64,000 nt of DNA from Desulfobacterales bacterium (GCA_024637225.1 JAGXFP010000017.1:1-64000); one strand, 5' to 3'; counted from the first letter of the stretch, positions 54,609 to 63,931 are shown. Notes: a model not told the origin generated them from the letters alone. Numbers and translations: made by a program.

Positions 54609-56708
54609 TCAGGGAGCATGGCGCAGGACCACCAGGGAACGGGCTGCGACCTCGACCTGCTCATTGGCTCGGAGGGCTTCCTCCTCTTCCAGCCAGCCCC
54701 GTGCGGTGTCGAGTTCCTTCAGCCAGCGCTCCCCCCAGTCAGGGCCGGGGAGGATGAATCCCAATGGTTCATGGTGGGCATTGAAGATCAGGTAGAAGTT
54801 ATCGTCGGTTACCGGTTCCCCGCGGGGATTGGGGTTCGGAATGGTGGCGCCGTTCAGGAAGACCCCCAGGGACTTGGCATAGGCCTGGTCCCAGTTCTCT
54901 TCCGCCATCTGTTCCCCTTCCATGGTGAACCAGGAAATGTCGTCGACCTCGCTGCCGTGAATCGGCCGGCCCTGGAACCAGCCGCGCCGGCGGAAGACGG
55001 GGTGGTTGGTACGATAGCGGATGAGTTCCCGGCAGAAGGTGAGAAGTTCTTCGTCGACCCCCTCCCAGTCGTACCAGGAAATCTCGTTGTCCTGGCAGTA
55101 GGCGTTGTTGTTTCCCTGCTGGCTGCGGCCGATCTCGTCACCGCCCAGAAGCATGGGCACCCCCTGGGAAAGCAGCAGGGTGGCGAGAAAATTACGCTTC
55201 TGGCGGGTCCGCAGGCGGCGCACCCCGGGATCGTCGGTGGGTCCTTCCGCCCCGCAGTTCCAGGAGCGGTTGTGGCTTTCGCCGTCGTGGTTCTCCTCGC
55301 CGTTGGCCTCGTTGTGCTTTTCATTGTAGGAAACCAGATCGTTCAAGGTGAAGCCGTCGTGGGCGGTGACGAAGTTGATGCTGGCATAAGGCAGCCGGGA
55401 GGTGTTTTCGTAGAGGTCGCAGCTGCCGGTGAAGCGGGCGGCGAACTCGCCCAGGGTCTGGTGCTCGCCCCGCCAGAAGTCCCGCACGCAGTCCCGGTAT
55501 TTGCCGTTCCACTCGGTCCAGACCGGCGGAAAGTTGCCGACCTGATAGCCGCCCTCGCCCACGTCCCAGGGCTCGGCGATAAGCTTGACCTGGCTGATCA
55601 CCGGATCCTGCTGGATCAGATCGAAAAAGGCGGAGAGACGGTCGACATCGTGGAGCTCCCGGGCCAGGGTGGCGGCCAGATCGAAACGGAAGCCGTCCAC
55701 GTGCATCTCCAGGATCCAGTACCGTAAGGAATCCATGACAAGCTGCAAGACATGGGGATTGCGCATGTTCAGGCTGTTGCCGGTGCCGGTGTAATCCATG
55801 TAATAGCGCGGATCATCGGTCAGGCGGTAGTAATAGGAATTGTCGATCCCCTTGAAACCGAGCATCGGACCGAGGTGATTGCCCTCCGCCGTGTGGTTGT
55901 ATACCACATCCAGAATCACCTCCATGCCGGCCTGGTGCAGGGTTTTGACCATCTGCTTGAATTCGGCCACCGCGCCGCCGGATCGGTCATCGGCCGCATA
56001 TTCATTCTGGACGGCCAGATAGCCGATGGAGTTGTAGCCCCAGTAGTTCCGCAAGTCCCGGTCGACCAGATGCTTGTCGTGGATGAAGAAATGGACCGGC
56101 ATCAGCTCAATGGCGGTGACCCCTAGTGCCTTCAGATATTCGATGACCGCCGGTTGCGCCAGCCCCGCGTAGGTGCCGCGCAGCTCTTCGGGAACTTCCG
56201 GATGGCGGACGCTGAGGCCCTTGACATGGGTTTCGTAGATGATCGTTTCGTGCCAGGGCAGTTGCAGGCGGCGGTCGCCGCTCCAGTCGAAATGGGGCTG
56301 ATGGACCACGGCTTTGGGCATGAAAGGGGCGCTGTCGCTGTCGTTGCGGGATTCGGGGCCGTCATTGAAGACGTAAGGGAAGACCGCCTCGTTCCACTGG
56401 ACCTGGCCGTCAATGGCCTTGGCGTAAGGGTCGAGCAGCAGTTTGGCCGAATTACAGCAGTGGCCGCGGGCCGGATCCCACGGGCCGTGGACCCGGTAGC
56501 CGTAGCGTTGGCCCGGTTCGACGGCAGGGAAGTATCCGTGCCAACAATAACCCGTCACCTCTGGCAGATCGAACCGGGTCTCGACGCCCTCATCGTCGAA
56601 GAAGCACAGTTCGACACGTTCGGCGATTTCGGAAAACAGGGAGAAATTGGTTCCGGAGCCATCAAAAACAGCACCCAAGGGGTAGGGTTGTCCAGGCCAT
56701 ACTTTCAT
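54609..56708 (-). CDS. glgX: Glycogen debranching enzyme GlgX
   Basis: A 699-residue GH13 isoamylase-type enzyme. The N-terminal CBM48 domain ([21 protein letters not shown], motifs PLGA and TNFSLFS) precedes the barrel with [10 protein letters not shown], the nucleophile in [12 protein letters not shown], the acid/base glutamate in [15 protein letters not shown] and the transition-state [14 protein letters not shown]. It removes alpha-1,6 branches from glycogen. No other glycogen gene is nearby; it is flanked by repeat-rich DNA on both sides. Confidence 0.95.
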   Translation of the reverse strand: MKVWPGQPYPLGAVFDGSGTNFSLFSEIAERVELCFFDDEGVETRFDLPEVTGYCWHGYFPAVEPGQRYGYRVHGPWDPARGHCCNSAKLLLDPYAKAIDGQVQWNEAVFPYVFNDGPESRNDSDSAPFMPKAVVHQPHFDWSGDRRLQLPWHETIIYETHVKGLSVRHPEVPEELRGTYAGLAQPAVIEYLKALGVTAIELMPVHFFIHDKHLVDRDLRNYWGYNSIGYLAVQNEYAADDRSGGAVAEFKQMVKTLHQAGMEVILDVVYNHTAEGNHLGPMLGFKGIDNSYYYRLTDDPRYYMDYTGTGNSLNMRNPHVLQLVMDSLRYWILEMHVDGFRFDLAATLARELHDVDRLSAFFDLIQQDPVISQVKLIAEPWDVGEGGYQVGNFPPVWTEWNGKYRDCVRDFWRGEHQTLGEFAARFTGSCDLYENTSRLPYASINFVTAHDGFTLNDLVSYNEKHNEANGEENHDGESHNRSWNCGAEGPTDDPGVRRLRTRQKRNFLATLLLSQGVPMLLGGDEIGRSQQGNNNAYCQDNEISWYDWEGVDEELLTFCRELIRYRTNHPVFRRRGWFQGRPIHGSEVDDISWFTMEGEQMAEENWDQAYAKSLGVFLNGATIPNPNPRGEPVTDDNFYLIFNAHHEPLGFILPGPDWGERWLKELDTARGWLEEEEALRANEQVEVAARSLVVLRHAP

Positions 56709-56758
56709 AGTTCGTATTCCCGCAAAGAGGTTTCAAGTTGGCGGCGGTGGTTCTGCAA

Positions 56759-56935
56759 CAGCCGCCGGCTGGTTGGTGGCTGCCCACAAATGGCCTTTTT
56801 GCCCGGGCAGTCCGTCGCCGCGGAGGAGAATGGAGCCCACCCAGCCGAGGACGGGGAGTTTGTATCCGTCGGGGTGCTTTCCAAACATTCCTGCTCCTTG
56901 TTCCAGGACAAAAAACCTGATTTATGGTTACCACG
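56759..56935 (+). repeat. Family 5 inverted-repeat element upstream of glgX
   Basis: Approximate bounds. CCCACAAATGGCCTTTTTGCCC on the left (parts) and GGACAAAAAACCTGATTTATGG on the right pair imperfectly, with TCGGGGTGCTTTCC inside. Related to 31613-31769. Confidence 0.5.
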
Positions 56936-57169
56936 AGTAAATTTTAGCGATAATCGAGGAGCCATGGCAAGGAATTGTTTTTGCCGGCCGCACAGCCCGG
57001 GCACGAAATCGGCCCTCTGCCCTCCGCGCCTCCAATCAGATTCAGCTGACAGGGTCTGGAGCCGGGGATGAGCTCGCGGGAGGGGGGCGGTATCCAGTTT
57101 CCAGGGGTTGCCAATGCGGGCGAGGAATGATATAAAACTTGGCAGAAGTTTATATGGCCCCTGAACTTT

Positions 57170-57296
57170 GATGGCGTCGCCAAAACTCGCCAGCTCCTGC
57201 GTTGCTGCAAATTGTCTCGTCATTGCAGCGTACTGAAGTACGCTTCATTCCTCGAAATTCGCGCGCCTTGGCTCTGACGATTTTGGCTTAGCCATC
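57170..57296 (+). repeat. Family 2 element upstream of the PfkB kinase
   Basis: 127 bp from GATGGCGTCGCCAAAACTC to GCTTAGCCATC, followed by ACGTGACTTTTGCGAACTTGTC, the outer flank shared with the 8741 and 23573 copies. It lies 28 bp before a family 3 element. Confidence 0.85.
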
Positions 57297-57324
57297 ACGT
57301 GACTTTTGCGAACTTGTCAACTTA

Positions 57325-57519
57325 GATGGCCTCGCAAAAAGTCGGGATTGCCGTATTGTCATTTCGACCAACGGGAGAAATATTAATAATTCCAATTGGT
57401 TAAATCTGAGTTAAGGAGCTTGTCAGCTCAAAGAAAACTTATGCCCTGTAGGTGTAAAGAACAAGATTTCTCACATGCGTTCGAAATGACTGTTTTTTAT
57501 ACTTTTTGCGAATTTATCA
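57325..57519 (+). repeat. Family 3 element carrying a family 4 insert
   Basis: Outer termini GATGGCCTCGCAAAAAGTC and TACTTTTTGCGAATTTATC. The core TGTCATTTCGACC (from 57357) pairs with GTTCGAAATGAC near 57479-57490. Bases ~57382-57460 are extra relative to the copies at 38464 and 60931 and contain a family 4 motif (AAATCTGAGTTAAG, AAACTTATGCCC), which looks like an element inserted in an element. Confidence 0.65.
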
Positions 57520-57622
57520 ACTTTAACCTCAAAAAAGTTTCGGGAATCCCCGAATCCCTTAATCAAGCGGGCCGCAAAGGCTAACAGGCCGGCCGGCGCA
57601 ACAAAAAAAGGAATAAATTATC

Positions 57623-58555
57623 ATGCATGCACTTATCTGCGGATCGTTCGCTTTCGACAATATCATGGTCTTCCATGACCGTTTCAAAAACCACATCCTG
57701 CCCGACAAGGTCCATATCCTCAATGTCAGTTTTCTGGTCCCCGAGATGCGCCGTGAATTCGGGGGGTGTGCCGGCAATATTGCCTACAACCTTAATCTGC
57801 TTGGGGGCAACGCCCTGCCGATGGGCACGGTCGGCGAGGATTTCGGTCTCTATGAGGCGTGGATCACCAAATGCGGGATCAGGCGCGATCATGTTAAGCG
57901 GATCGACAGGACCTTTACCGCCCAGGCTTTTGTGACCACCGATCTGGATGACAACCAGATCACCGCCTTCCATCCCGGGGCGATGAATTATGCCCATGAA
58001 AACAAGGTTTCCGATGCCGCGGACGTCACGATCGGGATCGTCTCCCCCGATGGCCGGGACGGGATGATCCAGCACGCCAGCCAGTTCGCCGAGGCGAATA
58101 TCCCTTTTATCTTCGATCCGGGCCAGGGACTGCCGATGTTTGACGGCGAAGACCTGCTGCGCTTTATTGAGCAGGCCACCTGGCTCACCGTCAACGATTA
58201 CGAATGGCAATTGATCGAGGACCGGACCAAACTCAGCCCCGAGCAGGTGGCGGAAAGGCTCAAGGCCCTGATCGTCACCCGGGGCGGCGAGGGCTCGCGG
58301 ATCTGGACCGGCGGCAAGAAAATTGAGGTGCCGGTGGCCAAGGTCTCGGCGATGGAAGATCCCACCGGCTGCGGCGATGCCTACCGGGCCGGGATCCTTT
58401 ACGGACTGATGAACGATCTGGACTGGGAAACCACCGGCCGCCTGGCCGCCCTGATGGGGGCGATCAAGATCGAGAAACCCGGCACCCAGAACCATTTCCT
58501 GGAAACCGCGGCCATCGCCGAACGTTTCAAGGCTGAATTCGGCTACTCGTATTAA
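57623..58555 (+). CDS. PfkB family carbohydrate/nucleoside kinase (adenosine kinase-like)
   Basis: A 310-residue ribokinase-fold enzyme. GGCAGNIAYNLNLLGG is PfkB signature 1; DPTGCGDAYRAG (about residues 251-262) is signature 2 with the catalytic aspartate. The substrate end (ICGSFAFDNIMVF) resembles bacterial adenosine kinases, so nucleoside phosphorylation is my best guess, not proven. An AAAAGG site precedes the ATG. A family 1-containing MITE begins at its stop codon. Confidence 0.88.
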   Translation: MHALICGSFAFDNIMVFHDRFKNHILPDKVHILNVSFLVPEMRREFGGCAGNIAYNLNLLGGNALPMGTVGEDFGLYEAWITKCGIRRDHVKRIDRTFTAQAFVTTDLDDNQITAFHPGAMNYAHENKVSDAADVTIGIVSPDGRDGMIQHASQFAEANIPFIFDPGQGLPMFDGEDLLRFIEQATWLTVNDYEWQLIEDRTKLSPEQVAERLKALIVTRGGEGSRIWTGGKKIEVPVAKVSAMEDPTGCGDAYRAGILYGLMNDLDWETTGRLAALMGAIKIEKPGTQNHFLETAAIAERFKAEFGYSY

Positions 58556-58556
58556 A

Positions 58557-58785
58557 TCTCAAACTTTTCGTGTTGGAGATTTGTATGTAATAACAACATT
58601 TTATGCGTACAGATCCGGAGACCTTTCGTCATTCCGGTATGTTTTTAGCCGGAATCCAGGCTTTCACTATATACTGGACCCCGGCTCAAAACATGCCGGG
58701 GTGACGGAGACGTGAAATTGAACACATAGGTAGCAACAAATTAGTTCGTTTTTACAATATAATAAGTTAACCCGGAAAGTTTAGT
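58557..58785 (+). mobile_element. ~229-bp MITE with a family 1 REP doublet at its centre
   Basis: Degenerate terminal inverted repeats (AAACTTTTCGTGTTG and AACCCGGAAAGTTT). The centre holds a left arm (58628-58659), a 14-nt spacer and a right arm (58674-58705) of family 1. Flanking sequences such as TAATAACAACATTTTAT and AACAAATTAGTTCGTTTTTA are shared with the element at 61050-61274. No coding capacity. Confidence 0.75.
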
Positions 58786-58808
58786 TATTTCAGATCGATT
58801 GTTAAACG

Positions 58809-58900
58809 AGAAGCCAGAAGCCAGAAGCCGGGAGCCAGGAGCCAGGGAACAAGCTTTTAAAATCAGTTCTTCTGACTTCTGGATACTGACTCCTGGCTTC
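58809..58900 (+). repeat. Short tandem repeat and imperfect palindrome
   Basis: Seven- to eight-base units of the type GAAGCCA and GGAGCCA repeated from 58809 to about 58846, partly mirrored by TCCTGGCTTCTT near 58885. Low-complexity repeat without evident gene. Confidence 0.65.
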
Positions 58901-59099
58901 TTTATGATCGGAACAACGGTACTCCACAAATGCCGCCGGCTTAAAGCCCGGACTTTCGATGAAACTTTTCGGGGAATCCGGGTTTTTTATGATCGGAGCC
59001 GGGCAGCGCCGGGCCGGGAGGAGGGCCTGGGTGATTGATTCGGAAGCTTAAGCCTTGCGGCCATTCACTTTTCCCGGCTTATCTGTGTATAATCGGGGT

Positions 59100-60191
59100 G
59101 TGGGCCGGATCTTCTTTTCCGAAGGACTCCGGTATTGGCGACCCGGGGGAGAGCCGGGCGAAACCCCAGGCAAAGTCGAAAACAAATTGTCCAGTTATCT
59201 CGATTTTCTCAAAGATCCCCGGGCCTATCCCCATCGAGCCGCTGAAGTAACCCTTCTGCAAACTCACATCTCCTACGTTTTCCTGGCCGGTTCCTATGTC
59301 TACAAGATCAAAAAACCGGTGGACTTCGGTTTCCTCGACTTCACAACCCTCGCCAGGCGCAGATATTACTGCGAGGAAGAGCTGCGGCTCAATCGGCGGC
59401 TCTGCCCGGATATCTATCTGGACGTGGTTCCGATCCGGCAAGAGGATGACCGCTTCGAGCTGGGCGGCAGCGGCGGACGGATCGTTGAATATGCGGTTAA
59501 AATGGTCCGGATGCCTGCCGAAGGGATGATGGACAAGGTTATCGAGGCGGGCAACCTGACCCGCCAATCCTTGGAGAAGATTGTCGAGATCCTGGTCCCC
59601 TTTTACCAACAGGCCGAGACCGGCCCGGAGATCGTTGAGGCGGGGAGCAGGGACAGTGTCGCCGGAAACATCCGCGATAATTTCCGGCAGACCGAACCCT
59701 TTGTCGGCTGTCCCGCTTTGTCCCGGGAAGATTTTGATCGGCTCCGCGCTTATACCGAGGGGGTACTGGCCGACGATAAACTCTTCCGGCAGCGCCAGGA
59801 GGAGGGCTGGATCCGCGACGGTCACGGTGATCTTCATTCCGGCAATATCTGCCTGGGCGAGCGGGTCTGGATTTTTGATTGCATTGAATTCAATCGACGT
59901 TTGCGCTATGGTGATCTGGCTGCGGATTTGGCCTTTCTGGCTATGGATCTCGATTATCGCGGCCAGGAGCAGCACTCGATTTGGTTTGTCGATACCATGT
60001 CCGGACGGCTCAATGATCCCGGCCTTCATGGTGTGTTGAACTTTTACAAATGCTACCGGGCTTATGTCCGGGGCAAGATCGGTCTGCTGACCGGCCAGGA
60101 CCGGGAGGTCGATGAGTCGACCAGGGCGGCGAGCCTTCAGCGGGCGGGCCGTTATTTCAAGCTGGCGGTGCTATATGCCGAACAAAGCTAG
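59100..60191 (+). pseudogene. APH-like domain: N-terminal part of a split APH/AAA kinase
   Basis: Resembles the N-terminal half of the COG2187-COG0645 fusion family (aminoglycoside-phosphotransferase-like plus P-loop kinase). Landmarks are YLDFLKDPRAYPH, VFLAGSYVYKIKKPVDFGFLDF, the phosphotransfer loop DGHGDLHSGNICLG and DLAADLAFLAMDLDYRG. No ATG fits; candidates are TTG 59055, GTG 59100 and TTG 59187. The frame stops at TAG 60189, 7 bp before a family 6 element; the kinase half resumes after it in another frame. The domain may still be made as a separate protein. Confidence 0.8.
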
Positions 60192-60198
60192 AACCCGG

Positions 60199-60361
60199 GT
60201 AACCGATCACGGAATAAGCAGCTCAGGATTGGCCCATCTCTCGGCCGGTAAGCGATCACAGGGTGGTGGAGATGCAAGGCATCGGCCGGTGATGTGTACT
60301 GGTGTAGATGAACAGGTCGATATCGATAACACAGCAGATTCGGTCCCCTGTGATCGCTTAC
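60199..60361 (+). mobile_element. Family 6 element splitting the APH/AAA kinase gene
   Basis: 163 bp. GTAACCGATCAC at 60199 and GTAAGCGATCACAGGG at 60248-60263 are direct arms 49 bp apart; the second pairs perfectly over 16 bp with CCCTGTGATCGCTTAC at 60346-60361. The architecture equals that of the dapA-dapB element. It carries stop codons in the frame of the upstream half. Confidence 0.8.
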
Positions 60362-60933
60362 GAATCTGGGTGTTCTTTGGGATGATTGCCACCGGGAAAA
60401 GTACCCTGGCGGCAAAATGGGCGGCCAGGCAGGGGGCGGCCTATTTCAATTCGGACCGGGTTCGCAAGGAACTGGCCGGGCTGCCGGCCACCGCCGGCAG
60501 CAGGGAGTCCCTCGACCTGGGCATCTACAGCCGCGAATTCAGCCGGCGCACCTACGATGCCCTGCTGGGCAAAGCGGAGGAAGAATGCCTGCGGGGCCGA
60601 TCGGTGGTCCTCGACGCCTCCTATCAGAGCCGGGCCGAACGGGATCGGGTCAGGGCGCTGGCCGTCCGCCTGGGGGTTGAAGTGTTATTCATCTTCTGCA
60701 CCTGCCCGGAGGAGGAGGTCATGCGCCGCCTGGCCATCAGAAGCCGGGACCCCGAGGCGGTATCGGACGGGCGTCCCGCTATCTATCAGGCCCAGAAGGA
60801 GCGTTTCGATTACCCCGACGAACTGCCCGACGACCAGCTGGTAGAGCTGTCCACCGCAGGCGATCCCGATGCTCTGCCGGGGGAGCTGGACAAGATCCTG
60901 GCGGGTTTTCCCCGACGCTCCTCCCATAAATGA
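60292..60933 (+). pseudogene. AAA/zeta-toxin-like kinase: C-terminal part of the split gene
   Basis: After the element the P-loop kinase resumes as RIWVFFGMIATGKSTLAAKW, with FNSDRVRKELAG and VVLDASYQSRAERDRVRALA, matching the COG0645 half of the fusion family. The only ATG before the P-loop is at 60292, inside the element, and would add about 30 foreign residues. Translation as a separate protein is possible but no ribosome-binding site is obvious. Its TGA stop is the first three bases of a family 3 element. Confidence 0.75.
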
Positions 60934-61299
60934 CATATTCGCAAAAAGTCGAGGTTCCCCATAATGTCATTTCGACCGCAGGGAGAAATCTTTTGTTTTA
61001 GGTGCGATAAGATTTCTCACATTCGTTAGAAATGACAGCTTGTTAAACCTCAACTTTCCGGGTTGGAGATTTACATGTAATAACAACATTTTATACGTAC
61101 AGACCCAGAGGTCTTCCGTCATTCCGGCATGTTTTTAGCCGGAATCCAGACTTTCACTAAAATACTGGACCCCGGCTAAAAACATGCCGGGGTGACGGAG
61201 GGGGGAAAGTGAACACATAGATAGCAATAAATTAGTTCGTTTTTACAACATAATAAGTCAACCAGGAAAGTTGAGTTAAACCTTTTTGCGACCCCATCA
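60931..61299 (+). repeat. Family 3 element interrupted by a MITE
   Basis: Left terminus TGACATATTCGCAAAAAGTC (60931-60950), core TGTCATTTCGACCGCAGGG (from 60967) with GTTAGAAATGACA near 61025-61037, and right terminus CCTTTTTGCGACCCCATCA ending 61299. Between core and right terminus lies the 225-bp MITE at 61050-61274. Confidence 0.75.
61050..61274 (+). mobile_element. 225-bp MITE with 8-bp target duplication and central REP doublet
   Basis: Terminal inverted repeats TCAACTTTCCGGGTTG and CAACCAGGAAAGTTGA match at 15 of 16 positions. The flanking direct repeat GTTAAACC (61042-61049 and 61275-61282) is an 8-bp target-site duplication. The centre holds family 1 arms at 61118-61149 and 61165-61196. 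No open frame, so it depends on a transposase encoded elsewhere. Confidence 0.85.
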
Positions 61300-61330
61300 T
61301 AAACTCCAGTTACTTTGAGGTAAGCCGATT

Positions 61331-61771
61331 ATGTACAAACGCATTTACGTGCTGAAGTTTCCAAAGGAAAATATCGATCAACCGATTATCTGCAAGCTGG
61401 TCAAGGAATATGATGTCGAATTCAATATCCTCAAGGCCGATATCAATCTTCAGGAGGAAGGGGTGATCGTGTTGGAACTGCTCGGCCGCAAGGCCAATGT
61501 CGAGGAAGGGGTTCGCTATCTGAAGACGGGGGGCGTCAAGGTGGAAAGGGTCGCGGCCGCGATTCGCCGGGACGATGACAAGTGTTTCCAGTGCGGGGCC
61601 TGTACCGGTATCTGCCCGACCGGCGCCCTAAGCATCGAGCGCCCCGAGATGGCGGTGCGCTTCGATCCTGAAATTTGCAGCGGCTGCGGCTTGTGCGTGG
61701 CGGTCTGTCCGGTCCGGGCCATGGCGGTATCCCTGGAGGAGCATCTTGAGCTGATGGCCGCCGCCGTTTAA
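61331..61771 (+). CDS. NIL-domain ferredoxin with two 4Fe-4S clusters
   Basis: A 146-residue protein. Residues 1-75 form a NIL domain (YVLKFPKENIDQPIICKLVKEYDVEFNILKADI in outline). Two 4Fe-4S motifs follow: CFQCGACTGICP (about 94-105) and CSGCGLCVAVCP (about 122-133). Such NIL-ferredoxins occur in methanogens and sulfate reducers, where some take part in a homocysteine/sulfide route together with a DUF39 protein. No DUF39 gene is next to it here. It converges with the RACo-like gene and overlaps it by 4 bp. Confidence 0.9.
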   Translation: MYKRIYVLKFPKENIDQPIICKLVKEYDVEFNILKADINLQEEGVIVLELLGRKANVEEGVRYLKTGGVKVERVAAAIRRDDDKCFQCGACTGICPTGALSIERPEMAVRFDPEICSGCGLCVAVCPVRAMAVSLEEHLELMAAAV

Positions 61772-63708
61772 ATTTTCCGTGCCCGGGCCGCCGCGGCCGG
61801 GAACAGGCCCAGGTCGGTATGGGGCAGGAAAAGGGCCGCGATGTACTGATCCTTGAAGCTGTTGACCTCCGACAGCTCGAAACTGGTCATTCTCCCCACC
61901 ACTTCAACGACGTCCCGGCGGATATGGTTGCTCAGTTCGCTCAGCCGGCCGCCCATTAAGGCGCCGTTCCCCACATATCGAACCTTCCCGGCTTCGATCT
62001 CCGGCAAGAGGCCGACCGCGATGGCCGCGTCGAGATCGAGATAACTGCCGAAGGCGCCCGCCAGGATGATCCGCTCAAGGTCGCCGATCCGCAGGCCGAC
62101 CTCCTCGACCAGGGTCTTGATTCCGGCATAGATCGCCGCCTTGGCCCGGATAAAATTCTCGATGTCGACCTCGGTGATGACCAGATCATGGTCGGTGTTG
62201 TTCTCTTCCCGCCAAACCAGGACATATTCATAGCCGCTCCGCCCCTCCCGGAGCCGGGTCGAGTCGAGATCGCGCCGGAATTTGCCGCCGCGGTCGATGA
62301 CCCCGTTTTCGAGCAGGGCGCCGATAATGGCCAGCAGGCCCGAGCCGCAGATCCCGATAGCCGGCTGGTTGCCGATGGTCAGATTCATCGGTTCGAGGCT
62401 TTCGGGATCGATGTCGAAATCGCTGATCGCCCCATCGGCGGCCCGCATCCCGTGGGTGATGCCGCCCCCCTCGAAAGCCGGACCGGCCGAGCAGGCCGCG
62501 CAGACCAGCCACTCCCGGTTGCCGATGACGATTTCGGCGTTGGTGCCGATATCGACATAGAGGGTCAGTTCCTCGGCGCGGTAAAGGCCCGAGCCCATTA
62601 CCCCGGCGACGATATCGCCGCCCACGTAGCTTGAGACCGCGGGGAAAAAGAGGGCGACGCAGTAACGGGGCAGCTCGAGGCCGATATCCTCGGCCCGGAT
62701 CGGCGGGAAAAAGGTGCTGACCGGCACATAGGGCGCCCGGCGGATCGAGTGGGGTTCCAGGGCGAGGGCCAGGTGGGTCATGGTGGTGTTGCCGGCGATG
62801 GTGATCGAGGTGATCTCGTCCCGGTCCACTGCGGCGCGAGGCAGCAGCTCGTTGATTATGGAGTTGATGGTCCCCACCGCCAGTTCCGCCATTTTGGCCA
62901 GTCCTTCCGGGCTTTCGGCGAAGATGATCCGGTTGATCACGTCCTCCCCGAAGCCGAGCTGGCCGTTGTAATCGCCGGCTCCGGCCAGGATCCGGCCGTC
63001 GTTCAAGTCTAAAAGCTGGCCGTAGATCGTCGTGGTGCCGATATCGAAGACCAGCCCGAAGTTGCGGCGGGTCCAGTTGCCGGCCTGGATGTTGACCAGG
63101 TAATTCTTCCCCCTTTCCTTGTTGACCGGCCGGGCCAGGGTAACGGTGACCCGGAAGTCATCTTCCCGGAGGACCCTTCGCAGTTTGCGCAGCACCGGCA
63201 GGGTGACGATTATCCCCCGTTCCCCATACTGGTCGTGAAGGGCCTGGACCACCCGTTTGGCATCGGCCAGATTGTCGACCGCCGAGGGCCGGGGCAGTTC
63301 CAGGAAGAGCTTTTCAACCGGCGGATGGAAAATCCCGGCCCGGCGAAGTTCCTCGATATCGTATTCATAGAGGCTGGCCCGGTGGTGCTCGGCAATCCCG
63401 GTAGTGAGGCCGCCCCGGCTCCGGCCCGATTCGGCGGGGATCATGACGAGACAATCCCCCGAAGGTGTCGCCGTGCAGGCCTGCCGCACCCCGCCGGCCA
63501 GATCGGCCGGGCTGAGCTTTTCGCTGATCCCGCCGCTCAGCTCGCCCTCCCGGACGACAATCCGGCATTTACCGCAGAGCCCGCTGCCCCCGCAGGAAGC
63601 GTTGATATGGATGCCCGCCTTCCGGGCCGCCTGGAGCACTGTTTCGCCGCTTGCGGCCTCGACGGTGATCCGGTCGGGCAGAAAGGTGATCCGCGCGGCC
63701 GTACTCAT
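61768..63708 (-). CDS. RACo-like corrinoid-protein reactivation ATPase (DUF4445/ASKHA)
   Basis: A 646-residue protein from the ATG at 63708; a TTG at 63768 would add 20 residues. The N-terminal plant-type 2Fe-2S domain has CGGSGLCGKC, then a linker, then an ASKHA ATPase with GLVFDIGTTTIYGQLLDL, TIAGNTTMTHL, LYVDIGTNAEIVIGN and ILAGAFGSYLDLDAAIA. Such proteins use ATP to reduce Co(II) corrinoid to Co(I) for methyl transfer, in the acetyl-CoA pathway or in demethylation systems. No corrinoid protein or methyltransferase is in the window, so its partner is unknown. Confidence 0.88.
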   Translation of the reverse strand: MSTAARITFLPDRITVEAASGETVLQAARKAGIHINASCGGSGLCGKCRIVVREGELSGGISEKLSPADLAGGVRQACTATPSGDCLVMIPAESGRSRGGLTTGIAEHHRASLYEYDIEELRRAGIFHPPVEKLFLELPRPSAVDNLADAKRVVQALHDQYGERGIIVTLPVLRKLRRVLREDDFRVTVTLARPVNKERGKNYLVNIQAGNWTRRNFGLVFDIGTTTIYGQLLDLNDGRILAGAGDYNGQLGFGEDVINRIIFAESPEGLAKMAELAVGTINSIINELLPRAAVDRDEITSITIAGNTTMTHLALALEPHSIRRAPYVPVSTFFPPIRAEDIGLELPRYCVALFFPAVSSYVGGDIVAGVMGSGLYRAEELTLYVDIGTNAEIVIGNREWLVCAACSAGPAFEGGGITHGMRAADGAISDFDIDPESLEPMNLTIGNQPAIGICGSGLLAIIGALLENGVIDRGGKFRRDLDSTRLREGRSGYEYVLVWREENNTDHDLVITEVDIENFIRAKAAIYAGIKTLVEEVGLRIGDLERIILAGAFGSYLDLDAAIAVGLLPEIEAGKVRYVGNGALMGGRLSELSNHIRRDVVEVVGRMTSFELSEVNSFKDQYIAALFLPHTDLGLFPAAAARARKI

Positions 63709-63931
63709 CGGCGCCTGCCATGAAAAGAGTTGAACATAGGATCGGCCATCGATTTGCTCCCCCGGCAAGGATTTGGCGATTCAGGTAAACGAGATTGAAA
63801 GATTATCCTAGCCAGAATTGCTACCACCATGCAATCATTAAGATGCGCCGGATTCCGGAGCCGCTCATGCCGAGGCCTGCCGTTTCCGGCCGGAGGGCTT
63901 AAGAAGGTAAGGCATATTTAATCGAAATCTG

